Part shown: piece after piece, positions 1 through 11,386 of the stretch | Position numbering within the stretch: the first letter of the stretch is position 1 | Layout of the letters: every line of letters begins with the position of its first letter | Source of the DNA: Macrothele yani | Lineage: Eukaryota > Arthropoda > Arachnida > Araneae > Macrothelidae | DNA: 64,000 nt | Direction of reading: 5' to 3' | NCBI GenBank assembly: GCA_039090855.1 | Contig: CM077016.1 | Location: 55,291,936 to 55,355,935 of the forward strand | The notes under the pieces: generated by a model | What the model was told of the DNA's origin: nothing | Databases searched by the model: none | Seen by the model: only the letters and a program-made list of their open reading frames with translations | Made by a program: the position numbers and the translations under genes

Positions 1-589
1 TTGGTGCGATAAAAGGTTTGAAATATCACTGAAAAAGTGTAAAAGTGTACATGTCTGATGGTGCACAACTGAAAGTCTGTGCCTTTTGGGTGAAAAGCAT
101 GGTTTCTTGTTTTTCTCATATCACCTCAATATAGGCTGAGATTTTCTCTGTGGCATGTCTTGCGAAAGGATAATATCCCCAAACAAATTCAACATGTCTT
201 CATCGTTTCAGCAGAATGTGCCGATCACCCATTACTAGATGTACAATGTCCGTATGTTCAGAAGATATCCTCCTGACATTGATTGCACAGTGTGGATCAT
301 CTTACATATTATCTCTCCTTTCTTTGAAATCCGCTACCCACTCGGATAATATGGAAGACGAAGACATCTCCCCCTCCGCCCCGCCCCCTTCAATATTCAC
401 AATGTCGTACCTTTGTCATACCACAGGATCTTCGGCATCAGCCTCCTATTTCCTCTAATACTGAACGTCTCTCATCAGTGGAAGATTTTCTCCGTCTTCG
501 TGAAACAACTTCAAGGAACACGGACAAAGGAGAGATTGTTGTAATCATTCATATATAGTTGATGACTATAGTAAATATGCCGTTCCGCT

Positions 590-800
590 TGTCCCGTGGA
601 CAGAGCTGTAGGTTTCTGACTAGTCGTATTAGCTGGGCCCGAGTTCGATTCCTGACTGAGGAATAGGTGGCGTATTTGACTTACTACTATGGCTCCCTCT
701 CTTCCCTGGAACCCGTTGCCCCAAATCAGTGACGGAAAACTGCTTATAGTCCTAAGAGTTTTTCATGCTGGCCGTCAAACTCCAATGCAACAACAAAAAC
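590..800 (+). repeat. tRNA-derived SINE-like fragment (copy 1)
   Basis: An RNA polymerase III B-box-like motif, GAGTTCGATTCCTG, lies at 641-654, about 45 bases after a weak A-box-like stretch near 598-610. That is the spacing of a tRNA-derived SINE head. I see no clear tail or target duplication, so the ends are approximate. It could be an isolated chance match, but the same piece occurs again at 10019 as part of the segmental duplication. Confidence 0.4.
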
Positions 801-1180
801 TGAATATCAATTTTTTACATGAGGTACAGGAAATTGCAACAGCATAACCCTACACCTTCATGCTGATGCCATATATGTTTTTCCCTCAAACGCCCTTGGT
901 ACACCCAGAATTTTTTTTTTTTTTTGCTTTTCTTAAGGAACACCGTGGTCTGAAGTAGTGGATATATATTCTTTTAAAAGTCATTTAAGAACGTACCATT
1001 GTCTTCTTATTTCAAACTCCTGTGTACCTTTTAACATTCGTTCCAGTCATGCAATGCACATTTTTGGTGTATTTAATCAAAATTGTTTACTTGAACAATT
1101 AACGTGGACCTCAGTTAATGATGTGGATATGTTATTAACTCCAAAGATATTTTAAATTTTGTTTTGTCTCTGCTATGTAG

Positions 1181-1381
1181 GTCCCTACTGATATCTCAGA
1201 GAGTAACAGGGCAGATCTCACGATCCCCGATGGCTTTTCGATCTGTCCTTCAGGGATCAAACGAGCTGGAAATGGAGTGTTGACAGAAATTCCTCTTGAA
1301 AAAGGAGTGATGTTTGGACCCTATGGAGGTGTGACCACCAAGAATAAAGAAAAGGGTGAAAAGAGTGGATACTCCTGGGTG
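1181..1381 (+). CDS. PRDM9: PRDM9-like SET domain exon a, duplicated upstream copy
   Basis: A 201-nt exon (67 codons, phase 0 at both ends) bounded by TATGTAG and GTAAGA. It encodes the N-terminal half of a PRDM9/PRDM7-type SET domain, with text such as GFSICPSGIKRAGNGV, MFGPYGG and SGYSWV matching the order of the vertebrate protein. It is identical in protein to the exon at 10621. It sits upstream of the SSXRD and knuckle exons of the downstream unit, out of gene order, so a transcript using it would either repeat half of the SET domain or skip it. It is open and has intact splice sites. It is probably a by-product of the tandem duplication. Confidence 0.8.
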
Positions 1382-1946
1382 GTAAGAACATCTGCTTTAT
1401 CTTCCTCTTAATATTTAGTTGAATGTTAACATTTATGTATTTCTCAGTTTAGATTTTTACTCAGTGAAATAGTGAGGAATCGAAGACAGTTTTTCGACAT
1501 ACATGTTATAATTTCTCAGAATAAATGTGTATTTATTGATGGAATGGACGTTGGTATGGAATTTAAAATGTTACATAGAGATAACGAGACTAAAATGCAT
1601 TTCTTAGTGCCTAACTGTACGCGGTTCAGGATAAGTGAAAAATGTCAGATGAACATCAAGGAGTAAATTGTTTATGGTGTCCAATTAAAGCATTTCAAAT
1701 TTAACATGCCTCTTCACATGTCATAAGCTCACTTCGTATAATCCGAACTCGGAGGAACTTCTTTCTTGCATCTTGTTCTCATGAAGCTGCTTAGCTTTTC
1801 CAAATGACAAGGACACAATGCATGAAAATAGTTTAGGTAAGTCACCCTTCGAAGAACGGCAAAACGCAAAGTTTGATATCAGCGCCGCGATTTCCTAATA
1901 AAATTTTCTGTCTGAATATATGGGCACAAATTCCAGAACATAAATA

Positions 1947-3212
1947 CACTGACGAAAAAAAAAATCCCAACACCAAGAAGGGGTTGTGTTAGATAAACGG
2001 CAGTAGGTAGGCGGTGAGAGTACATCTGTAAGATGACGTCTATGCAAATTTCGCGCTCGGCGAATACGTGCGGCGCTAGTAGCGCCCCTCGGAATATTCA
2101 AAGCAGGTTTGCTGTAAATACACGCTGTAACGTTCGTGAGCGTTAGGTATCGTTGAGATTCGACGTAGTATGTTGATGTTAGTCGAGAATGCCTTTAAGA
2201 AGACGAAGAAGCCATTATCAACAGCTCACGGAGTTTGAACGAGGTCGTGTAATAGGGCTACGAGAAGATGGATTTTCTTTCCGCAATATTGCAGAACGAC
2301 TTGGCAGGAATGTAGCCACTGTGCATGATTGTTGGCAGCGGTGGTCAAGGAAAGGTACTGCCTCAAGAAGACCGGGTTCCGTCCTGCCACGTGGCAGTAC
2401 TGAGAGAGAAGACCGCCGTGTACGGCGTATGGCCGTGACGCATCGTACCGCGTCTGCGGCAGCAATTCGAGCTGCAGTTGCCACCACAGTGACACAACGA
2501 ACTGTTACAAATCGGTTACTTGAAGGACAGCTCCGAGCCAGACGCCCTGTAGCGTGCATCCCACTTACTCCAAACCACTGCCGTTTTGCGACGTCGGTGT
2601 AAAGCAAGAGCTCATTGGAGGACGGAGTAGAGATCTGTTGTGTTTTCTGATGAAAGCCGGTTCTGCCTGGGTGCCAGTGATGGCCGTGTGTTGGTTAAAA
2701 GGAGGTCAGGTGAGCGCCTGCAACCAACCTGTCTGCGGCAGAGACACACTGGACCTACACCTGGAGTTATGGTCTGGGGAGCAATTTCCTATGACAGCAG
2801 GAGCACTCTCGTGGTTATCCCACGCACCCTGACGGCACAGTTGTACGTCGGTCTGGTGATTCGACCTGTTGTGCTGCCATTCATAAACAGCATTCCAGGT
2901 GGTGTTTTCCAACTGGATAACGCTCGTCCGCATACCGCTGTTGTAACCCAACATGCTGTACAGAGTGTCGACATGTTGCCGTGGCCTGCTAGATCACCAG
3001 ATCTTTCACCAATCGAGCACGTATGGGACATCATTGGACGACAACTGCAGCGTCACCCCCAACCAGCATTAACCGTCCCTGTATTGACCGACCAAGTGCA
3101 ACAGGCATGGAACTCCATCCCGCAAACTGACATCCAACACCTGTACGACACAATGCATGAACGTTTGCGTGCTTGCATTCAACATTCTGGTGGTTACACC
3201 GGTTATTAATGT
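1947..3212 (+). mobile_element. Tc1/mariner element, right end lost at duplication junction
   Basis: The left terminal repeat begins CACTGACG directly after a TA at 1945-1946, as in Tc1/mariner insertions. The element carries a transposase pseudogene and stops at 3212, just after the transposase stop. The right terminal repeat seen in the other copy (12781-12812) is missing, because the tandem-duplication junction falls here. Confidence 0.85.
2189..3209 (+). pseudogene. Tc1-type transposase pseudogene (copy 1)
   Basis: DNA transposase of the Tc1 family in two frames. The first part (2189-2602) holds the paired-like helix-turn-helix with LTEFERGRVIGLREDGFSFR and a second HTH around the RPGS motif. 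The second part (2640-3209) holds the DDE catalytic core: D in FSDESRF, D in QLDNARPHTA and E in SPIEHVWD. By my count 32 residues separate the second D from the E, against 34 in canonical Tc1. A one-base insertion in a T run near 2588-2592 and an in-frame TAG near 2629 break the reading frame. Both lesions are also in the copy at 11629, so the element died before the segment was duplicated. Copy 1 also has QLDN where copy 2 has QQDN. Confidence 0.9.
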
Positions 3213-4110
3213 TATCCCCGTGCGGGAAATATATAGTTTGTATCTATGTGCGTATATCTGAAAAGGCAGATCCGTTCATCCACTTTTTACCTGAAGGAAG
3301 TACTGGCTAAAATAATCCCGAAAGCAATTTATAACAGTGGTACTAATTTATTCAAACAAAGGGAAAACTGTCGGTCAGAATATATTTGCACAGATGTTTG
3401 AAAACAAACAACTCTTTTTGAAAGAATTTATGAAGCTTCTTGAACAACTCTTTTTGAATGAATTTATGAAGTATATGCCTGAAACCACGACCTAAATCTC
3501 TGAGTCTGGAGACTACTTTAAAGAAAAGAACATTAGTTTTTACTAATATTAGTTACTTCTGACTGACGAAATTTTGTTTTTCCTAAATTATGTTAGTTTC
3601 TGACACAATCAGAGTTCTAAAATGGGATCCTAGTGCAAAAAACATACGGTGAATAAAATGAAGACAATTGCTGTTTAGCATTTGCCTTACAATCTTTAGG
3701 GAGAATGATTAGAAACCAGAAACAGTGATTCATGCTTAGAAAATAAACATTAAGTTATTAGAAATTAGAACAGAGTCTTGGAAATGAAGCAGTTGTAAGC
3801 ACTCGAAATAACTTTTCGACACTTCTAAACCAGTTCACAAAGTGAGAAAACGGAAAAGCTATCCTAAGAAATTACACCAAGATACCTACACATTAGGAAG
3901 CTTATTTTTGTATACCCTTGAGTAAAATATTAGGATTTCTTAACGGCAAAAATTTAAATCCTTATTTTATTATATAATTTTACTACTATAACATGCATTC
4001 ATATTAAATTTAGAATGAGTATTTATTTCATAAACTGCTGATTTTGATAATTTTCAAAGCATTCATTTATGTTTTGATTGTCTTGATTTTTTTTTTTTTT
4101 TTTTTTGCAG
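3213..4110. other. Intronic/intergenic stretch, no gene seen
   Basis: AT-rich sequence from the duplication junction to the acceptor of the long PRDM9-like exon. A short near-duplicate (cttgaacaactctttttga-like text) occurs around 3410-3465. Nothing else is recognisable. Confidence 0.5.
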
Positions 4111-4836
4111 GACAAAGCTTTGGATCGTAAGAAGGCGATCACGAAAAGAATTCGTCATTTGATTAGGACCCGATATTTGGGGTTATCAAAATCGTACTTG
4201 GTAAGATTGTATAAAATTAGAGAAAGGCAAAGACAGAAGCAGATGAAAGTGGAAGTATTCAAACCAAAATCCAAACATTCCGAGTCCAGAAAAGCAGAGG
4301 AACTGCCACAGCAGCAGGAAATGCAAGAAAATGTCACTTCACTGATTGCGGAATCAAACGAGAAAACCGAATTGGTTGCTGTAGTTATCCAGTAGTTATC
4401 CGAAGAAACAATGTTGGCAATAGAAAACCAATTTTGCAGCGAAAATAAATTACAGACAAGAGCTAATCAGTCTTCGACAGAAGACATGATAAATATCAAG
4501 GAAGATCTCAGTTTGAATGAAAAAGTGACCGAAGGAAGTCCATCTCCTTCTGAAAGAGATGAAACTTGATAATGAAGAACCAGACAGAAAAAGAAGAGAC
4601 AGTCAAAACCAGTGAGATCCACTCTGGAATCAAAGATAAAGAGATGGTCGAAGAACAACTGTTTGACAGGGAAGATATTTTAAGAAATGACATCCCTCAT
4701 ACTGCCACTGTAAACAAATCAACAGCCAGGAAAGATCAGTCTGCCAAGAAAAACTTAGTAACCAAAAAAGTTAATCCTGAGAAGGGAAAAGGATTAAAGA
4801 AATCGCAGATCCTGAATATGGACACCAAAAGTGGAG
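4111..4836 (+). pseudogene. PRDM9-like long charged exon with disabling lesions
   Basis: This exon follows a long poly-pyrimidine tract and TGCAG and ends at GGAG|GTAAGA. Its last base gives the one-nucleotide phase required by the next exon at 5713. The product is Lys/Glu/Ser-rich, low-complexity linker sequence, as expected between the N-terminal domains and the SSXRD region of PRDM9. The frame from 4111 hits TAG at 4393-4395, stays open after it to TGA at 4567, and only a different frame (from 4566 to 4836) carries the correct phase into the next exon. So it has at least one nonsense change and one frameshift. An internal GTAAGA at 4201 could end a shorter 90-nt exon instead. Either the gene is decaying, the exon is really several exons, or the assembly has errors. 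Confidence 0.5.
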
Positions 4837-5712
4837 GTAAGATGTTTACATAGAAGACACATTTTTTAAATGTTCTGTATAATATTGTGCTATTACTTGC
4901 ATTAAAATGTGTTCCATTTTTTGATTTAGGATTTTACAAAGCCACGTAATAGATCCAGATTGTAATATTAGCACCTCAGGCATAGAGATCTTATTTTATG
5001 ATGTGTTATTAGACTCATTTGTCAACTTGTATAGAATTTTGTTTAAGATGATGAAAAAAAGTCAAAAGAAGCCAACGAGTTCGTCTCTCTGTAAAGTTGT
5101 TTTGGGCCGGCAATGAGATTTTTGTGGTTCGAAATTTTTTAGGAGCTTTATCACGAACTAAATTCTGTACATTTCTGGTATTTTTCAGCAAACTTATTTA
5201 TTTGAAAAGAAAAACCTCTATGAGAATTTTCAAAATCGCGCTAAAAATCTGCACAACGTATCCGTTTGATCCTGTAGATTTGGTGCCTCTGTGATCCTAT
5301 TCCATTCCTAATAGGAAGGATATCAGTAACGTAATTTAACATCTTATGAACAGCTTTGCTTCATTCTCATTATGTTTATTAAAAGTATAATAAAAACAAT
5401 TTACTCGGTTTAGTGTGCGCTTAATTATGATTTTGTTTCCGACAGATTAAAGTTCTGTAAATACATGAAAATTTTCAGCAGCATTTGGAACTTAGAGAAA
5501 ATTCTACATTAAATGGACTTAATTCTAATGTTTTATCATTCAAGGCTGAAATAGACTGGCCTTTCGTCCGAATCTCGAAATTTCCTCATGCTTTTTTTGT
5601 TTTGTTTTGTTTTTAAACTATTCATACATTGTGCCATGTTTCCTCTTGTTTTCCTCGCATTTTTGGGTTGTCATAATGTCATCCATTTTAAAATCGTTCT
5701 CTTTGTATCTAG
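4837..5712. other. Intron of PRDM9-like gene
   Basis: GT...AG intron between the long exon and the SSXRD-like exon. AT-rich, with no recognisable insert. Confidence 0.6.
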
Positions 5713-5799
5713 AAAACCGGGAAAGACGTTATCCCAGGCGTTCAGTTTCCAAAGTGAATTATAAGGAGCCCAGAGATCTTGATGATAACGACTTCTTAT
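5713..5799 (+). CDS. PRDM9: PRDM9-like SSXRD-type exon
   Basis: An 87-nt exon (2+84+1 nt) between CTAG and GTAAAT. It encodes a basic stretch with RERRYPRRS and NYKEP, followed by an acidic DLDDNDFL. This is the pattern of the short SSXRD repression motif of PRDM9 (basic RERK-type core, then YKE-EP, then an acidic run leading into a Cys knuckle). Its start phase fits the exon ending at 4836 and its end phase fits the exon at 8680. The joined product reads DNDFLFCEECQ, matching the PRDM9 order DDDYLYCEMCQ. The exon is small, but phase and context support it well. Confidence 0.75.
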
Positions 5800-8679
5800 G
5801 TAAATACTTTTCTCTTATACCTCAAATTATTTCGTACATCAAGTGATACAATTTAAAATATTTATCTGCTTTCACATTTCTGGATATTATTTATTATATA
5901 ATTTCATTCTTTAAAAGTTATTTACTTATAAAATATGAAAACCCTATTTAGAGGAGATAAGTTTCAGTGGGACGAAGTATGGAACAATAATAAATGGAAT
6001 ACCCTGAGTTTACTTTTGATATCAGTTTTTGGACTGAAGTAAATGTTGCAAATGCTTCTTGTTCATCCTTAGAATGCCCCTTGTTATGCATATGTAAAAA
6101 TCTGGTATTTTCAAACTTTTTCTTTGTTCTTGCGTCCCATGATTTGAGAACATGGTGTCTTTTCTTTTTCAGAAGCACGACTTGCTCAGGTTCGGGATAT
6201 TAATATTATATATAGATTTAGTACAATGCATCCAATTGTGAGTGTGTGTGTGTGTGTTTGCTTTGCAGCTAAGAGGTCAGAATGGAACAAAAACTATAGT
6301 TATGTTTATCATAATTTGTTTTGGAGGCTGGAGAAAATCAGCTTTCCCTAGAGAAGGGTTTAATGTTGTTCTTGTCGAACAAAAATAACCATAAGCTGAA
6401 TAATAAGAAATGCCTGTTAAGAATTGTATTGTTTAAAACTTTTGATTAGTGAGCTAAAAAGAAATTCTTGTGCACACGAAGATGTTATGCATATTTTCTG
6501 GCATACCCTTTTCGTAACTTCCCTGCGAGGTGGAGGTTCGACAACCGTTTTCACAAAGTGAATGAACGAGAAATTTCCTCTATTAAGTGTAATATAAGAA
6601 ACTGAAGTATTGAAAACGAAATGTTTTTTGTGTCTATCCAAGTTTTCCATGCGTTGTTGAGAAATATGTCGGGTTAATAAACCGTTGATTTCATGTCATC
6701 AAATACTAACAGGTATTGGAGGATTACTTCATTTAAAATTACCTCCTTCTAACCAATACTACGCTCATTGGGTTCAAAAGTCTGTTGAATGCATGAAGTT
6801 TTCATTTAATGTATGTTAGAAGGATTTTTTTGAAATTCCTACTCAAGGCAATCGCAAAATTTCTGCTGCAACTCTGAAATTCATCAGACGAATTTCCGAA
6901 TTCCCACATTAGTCTTCCAAGTTTGTTGTTTCACTTAAAGTCACAAAAACTTCTTTCCTATGAAACACAGATATTAATCAGACTGAAATGCGCATACAGT
7001 AAATTTTTCTGTTATTATTGTATAACTGTATAACCCTGTGTTATACCTGATTCACATTAGCCAAAAAATCATGGCTAACAATTGTTTTCCGAAGGGTGCT
7101 ATCAGTGCTGTTATTTTTCATGTAACTAATGAACAGTTTCTGTTTTCGTGGGTATGTAGTCGAATATAAGGGTGCAAAGGTTTCATTTGAGGAAACAAGC
7201 CAACTCACCTTAGTCTGAAAGATCTCGTTAAGGCGATGTTGCCGAAGTAGACACCGCTCGTTTTAAGCATTTTGTAGCTTAAATGGTGGTCGATAAGAAA
7301 TTAGCAGTCTACCAACCATTTCCCCAAAACATCCGACAGCAGAGAAGTTTAGCCGTATGATTTGGACCCGGGAGTCATCCGGGACAAATATGCTGTGGAA
7401 ATGATCAAAGGGAAGCTGTTAAACATTGTTTTTCAGCAATGTAAGTCATGTGCTTTGCAGGTGCAGTAGCATAACATCACGTGACAGACCGTTCACGTTT
7501 TGCCGCACATCGGGCATTTTGAAACGCTTAACCAAAGCAAGATGATGTGGAAAACGAATGCTTTGAAAACTGGACAGTTCTAACTTCACTCAGAGTGTGT
7601 ATTTTAGTTCAGTTTTCAAAACAGATTATTTTCTGACAGATTTGTTTTAATTGCGAAGTATATCATTGAGAAATCACTCACTGCTATCGGTATTGGCATT
7701 GTTGCCTGAGACGGATGGAGATATTTGTAAACAGTAGTGGGAATATGATCATTTTCCTACCGAGTGTTTTTGGTTCTGAAGGTAAATTACACTCCAAGTT
7801 TTATTCAGAGAAAGACGATCAACAGCTGCCATAATCACTCTTTATCTTTCTTTTTTTATCTGTTTGGTGGTTTGCTTTGCACCACAGGTAAAGTTACAAA
7901 TGCATTCAATCTCCAAAACCTTACTTCCGTTTGAGTTGATTAATATAGCGTATGCTCTTCGATGTGTAACAATAATTTTCAATTCAGAACGACATTTTCT
8001 CTTTTCCTAATATCATCCTTGAAGTCACACAAGCAGTCCTTCAGGAGAGTATTCACAGGATCCTGCTGCTGCTCTGTTTCATTGGTCGTGTGTCTTATAT
8101 TTCAATGCATTTCTTTGCGTTTAAACTCATTAACACTGTTTCAAGAAACCTCCTCGCCCAAAGTTCTCCTTTTGGCCAAGATGTCGATACTACTTCAAAA
8201 CACACGCCTATAGGGTTATTAACACATTAATTAGTTGAATATAAGCAGTAGTGGAAAAATTATGGAGACAGATACAAATAAAAGTTCTGACTTGTTATTA
8301 TTCTCACGTCTTCAGTCCTAGATGAAATACTTGTAAAAGGGAATATGTTGAATATGTTTAAATTTGTGCATGTAGAAGCCGTCTTATAGAAATTTTCAGA
8401 ACAGCCATTATTATAAAGTCTGATCTCAGACATCGGTGTCGGGCGTCGACGTTTCTAAATTAATTCCATTGATTTTATTTGATCGAAATTTTCTGCACTG
8501 CCTAACTAACTAAATATTATATTAATAAGCATATTGGTTCTGTAGCTGTCATCACATTCTTAAAGAAGTCTGTACTCTCGAATTGATTAAAAGTACGAGT
8601 AGATCAATTTGTTTTAAATAAATTTTGTCGCTTTTCAATGGATTATATATATATAACAGGATTTCGTTTTTCCTTCCAG
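5800..8679. other. Intron of PRDM9-like gene (2.9 kb)
   Basis: A GT microsatellite lies at 6241-6258. The rest is AT-rich, with several short open stretches that have no family resemblance or splice logic. I see no transposon ends that I can pair. Confidence 0.6.
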
Positions 8680-8756
8680 TTTGTGAGGAGTGTCAAGCAG
8701 ATTATGAAGGGCCCTGTCCTGTTCATGGACCAATGAAGAGAATCAGAAATAAAAAG
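8680..8756 (+). CDS. PRDM9: PRDM9-like Cys/His knuckle exon preceding SET
   Basis: A 77-nt exon after TTCCAG and before GTACGT. It encodes CEECQADYEGPCPVHGP and a basic tail. It matches the CxxC...C..HGP zinc knuckle that stands directly before the SET domain in PRDM9. The first two bases complete a Phe codon begun by the exon ending at 5799. The end is phase 0 and joins directly to SET exon a at 10621 (intron 8757-10620). Confidence 0.85.
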
Positions 8757-9428
8757 GTACGTTTTGCATCTGATAATTTATAGTGCCACAACTGGTGCAT
8801 AAGCAACCATATAAATTGATATATAAATACGATATATTTATCATTTATACATATATATATATGTATTGCATTATATACATTGATATGTATTATATAAATT
8901 GATTATGCATGACAGCATTGAATCTTTTAGCATTATACACAGAGGAAATTTCCGATCAAAGATGTAAAACTTTTCTGCTTGTTAGAATCGGAAAAGCATT
9001 TTTACGAAACTACATGGCCTTTAATTTGTGATATTATTTCCCAGTTCATTTACACATACCATCATTAGGTGTGATTTTCAGTACGCACAGAATATGCTTT
9101 TACTTCGTGTTTAATATGGGATGTATTGAGGTTATGCATACGTGCACATTTTGATGAAGCAGAGAAAGCAAATGTGCCCTGATTTCGTTTTTTACTCGAT
9201 TTTTCCAGTAGCCTGTATGATCAACAGCGACAGAGAAACTGTGATCAGTTACAAGACAAAAAATTGTAAAATCGAAATTAATCTAATTCATACTTAAATT
9301 ATTATTGGACAGTAGATTAAACGTAAAAGAATGTAGAGACAATCATTTTCTTTAAAGTTAACGCACGAGCTCTCAGGTGGAAGCAAGAAACATATCTGAT
9401 TCTAGAGATCCAAATCATTTACAAAACA
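8757..9428. other. Intronic AT-rich stretch, including TA-repeat patch
   Basis: The first part of the intron between the knuckle exon and SET exon a. Alternating TA-rich sequence lies around 8816-8900. No gene or paired element end is seen before the duplicated segment begins at 9429. Confidence 0.5.
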
Positions 9429-10018
9429 TTGGTGCGATAAAAGGTTTGAAATATCACTGAAAAAGTGTAAAAGTGTACATGTCTGATGGTGCACAACTGA
9501 AAGTCTGTGCCTTTTGGGTGAAAAGCATGGTTTCTTGTTTTTCTCATATCACCTCAATATAGGCTGAGATTTTCTCTGTGGCATGTCTTGCGAAAGGATA
9601 ATATCCCCAAACAAATTCAACATGTCTTCATCGTTTCAGCAGAATGTGCCGATCACCCATTACTAGATGTACAATGTCCGTATGTTCAGAAGATATCCTC
9701 CTGACATTGATTGCACAGTGTGGATCATCTTACATATTATCTCTCCTTTCTTTGAAATCCGCTACCCACTCGGATAATATGGAAGACGAAGACATCTCCC
9801 CCTCCGCCCCGCCCCCCTTCAATATTCACAATGTCGTACCTTTGTCATACCACAGGATCTTCGGCATCAGCCTCCTATTTCCTCTAATACTGAACGTCTC
9901 TCATCAGTGGAAGATTTTCTCCGTCTTCGTGAAACAACTTCAAGGAACACGGACAAAGGAGAGATTGTTGTAATCATTCATATATAGTTGATGACTATAG
10001 TAAATATGCCGTTCCGCT

Positions 10019-10229
10019 TGTCCCGTGGACAGAGCTGTAGGTTTCTGACTAGTCGTATTAGCTGGGCCCGAGTTCGATTCCTGACTGAGGAATAGGTGGC
10101 GTATTTGACTTACTACTATGGCTCCCTCTCTTCCCTGGAACCCGTTGCCCCAAATCAGTGACGGAAAACTGCTTATAGTCCTAAGAGTTTTTCATGCTGG
10201 CCGTCAAACTCCAATGCAACAACAAAAAC
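10019..10229 (+). repeat. tRNA-derived SINE-like fragment (copy 2)
   Basis: Duplicate of the SINE-like piece at 590-800, with its B-box-like motif at 10070-10083. It arose with the segmental duplication rather than by a separate insertion. Confidence 0.4.
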
Positions 10230-10620
10230 TGAATATCAATTTTTTACATGAGGTACAGGAAATTGCAACAGCATAACCCTACACCTTCATGCTGATGCCA
10301 TATATGTTTTTCCCTCAAACGCCCTTGGTACACCCAGAATGTTTTTTTTTTTTTTTTTTTTTTTTGCTTTTCTTAAGGAACACCGTGGTCTGAAGTAGTG
10401 GATATATATTCTTTTAAAAGTCATTTAAGAACGTACCATTGTCTTCTTATTTCAAACTCCTGTGTACCTTTTAACATTCGTTCCAGTCATGCAATGCACA
10501 TTTTTGGTGTATTTAATCAAAATTGTTTACTTGAACAATTAACGTGGACCTCAGTTAATGATGTGGATATGTTATTAACTCCAAAGATATTTTAAATTTT
10601 GTTTTGTCTCTGCTATGTAG

Positions 10621-10821
10621 GTCCCTACTGATATCTCAGAGAGTAACAGGGCAGATCTCACGATCCCCGATGGCTTTTCGATCTGTCCTTCAGGGATCAA
10701 ACGAGCTGGAAATGGAGTGTTGACAGAAATTCCTCTTGAAAAAGGAGTGATGTTTGGACCCTATGGAGGTGTGACCACCAAGAATAAAGAAAAGGGTGAA
10801 AAGAGTGGATACTCCTGGGTG
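10621..10821 (+). CDS. PRDM9: PRDM9-like SET domain exon a (in-order copy)
   Basis: A 201-nt exon, phase 0 at both ends, bounded by TATGTAG and GTAAGA. It encodes the first half of a histone-lysine methyltransferase SET domain of the PRDM9/7 class: PDGFSICPSGI, the GPYGG turn and SGYSWV. The Tyr of FGPY corresponds to human PRDM9 Y276, one of three tyrosines tied to catalysis, and is kept. The exon lies between the knuckle exon (8680) and SET exon b (14937) in correct order. If the gene is functional, the expected role is H3K4/K36 methylation in meiosis, but the substitution in exon b and the lesions at 4393-4567 cast doubt on this. Confidence 0.88.
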
Positions 10822-11386
10822 GTAAGAACATCTGCTTTATCTTCCTCTTAATATTTAGTTGAATGTTAACATTTATGTATTTCTCAGTTTAGATTTTTAC
10901 TCAGTGAAATAGTGAGGAATCGAAGACAGTTTTTCGACATACATGTTATAATTTCTCAGAATAAATGTGTATTTATTGATGGAATGGACGTTGGTATGGA
11001 ATTTAAAATGTTACATAGAGATAACGAGACTAAAATGCATTTCTTAGTGCCTAACTGTACGCGGTTCAGGATAAGTGAAAAATGTCAGATGAACATCAAG
11101 GAGTAAATTGTTTATGGTGTCCAATTAAAGCATTTCAAATTTAACATGCCTCTTCACATGTCATAAGCTCACTTCGTATAATCCGAACTCGGAGGAACTT
11201 CTTTCTTGCATCTTGTTCTCATGAAGCTGCTTAGCTTTTCCAAATGACAAGGACACAATGCATGAAAATAGTTTAGGTAAGTCACCCTTCGAAGAACGGC
11301 AAAACGCAAAGTTTGATATCAGCGCCGCGATTTCCTAATAAAATTTTCTGTCTGAATATATGGGCACAAATTCCAGAACATAAATA

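Larger units (their letters stand above)
1..3212 (+). repeat. Upstream copy of tandem segmental duplication (right part)
   Basis: This block is nearly identical, in the same orientation, to 9429-12652. It holds a SINE-like piece, SET exon a and a Tc1 element cut off just after its transposase stop codon. Identity ends at 3212/12652. The following base, 3213, would be the left edge of the duplicated unit, so the layout is that of a head-to-tail tandem duplication of 3213-12652 (9,440 bp). The rest of the first unit would then lie left of the window. Differences outside the Tc1 are few: homopolymer length changes (poly-T near 912) and isolated base changes. A false duplication in the assembly would look the same. 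Confidence 0.85.
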
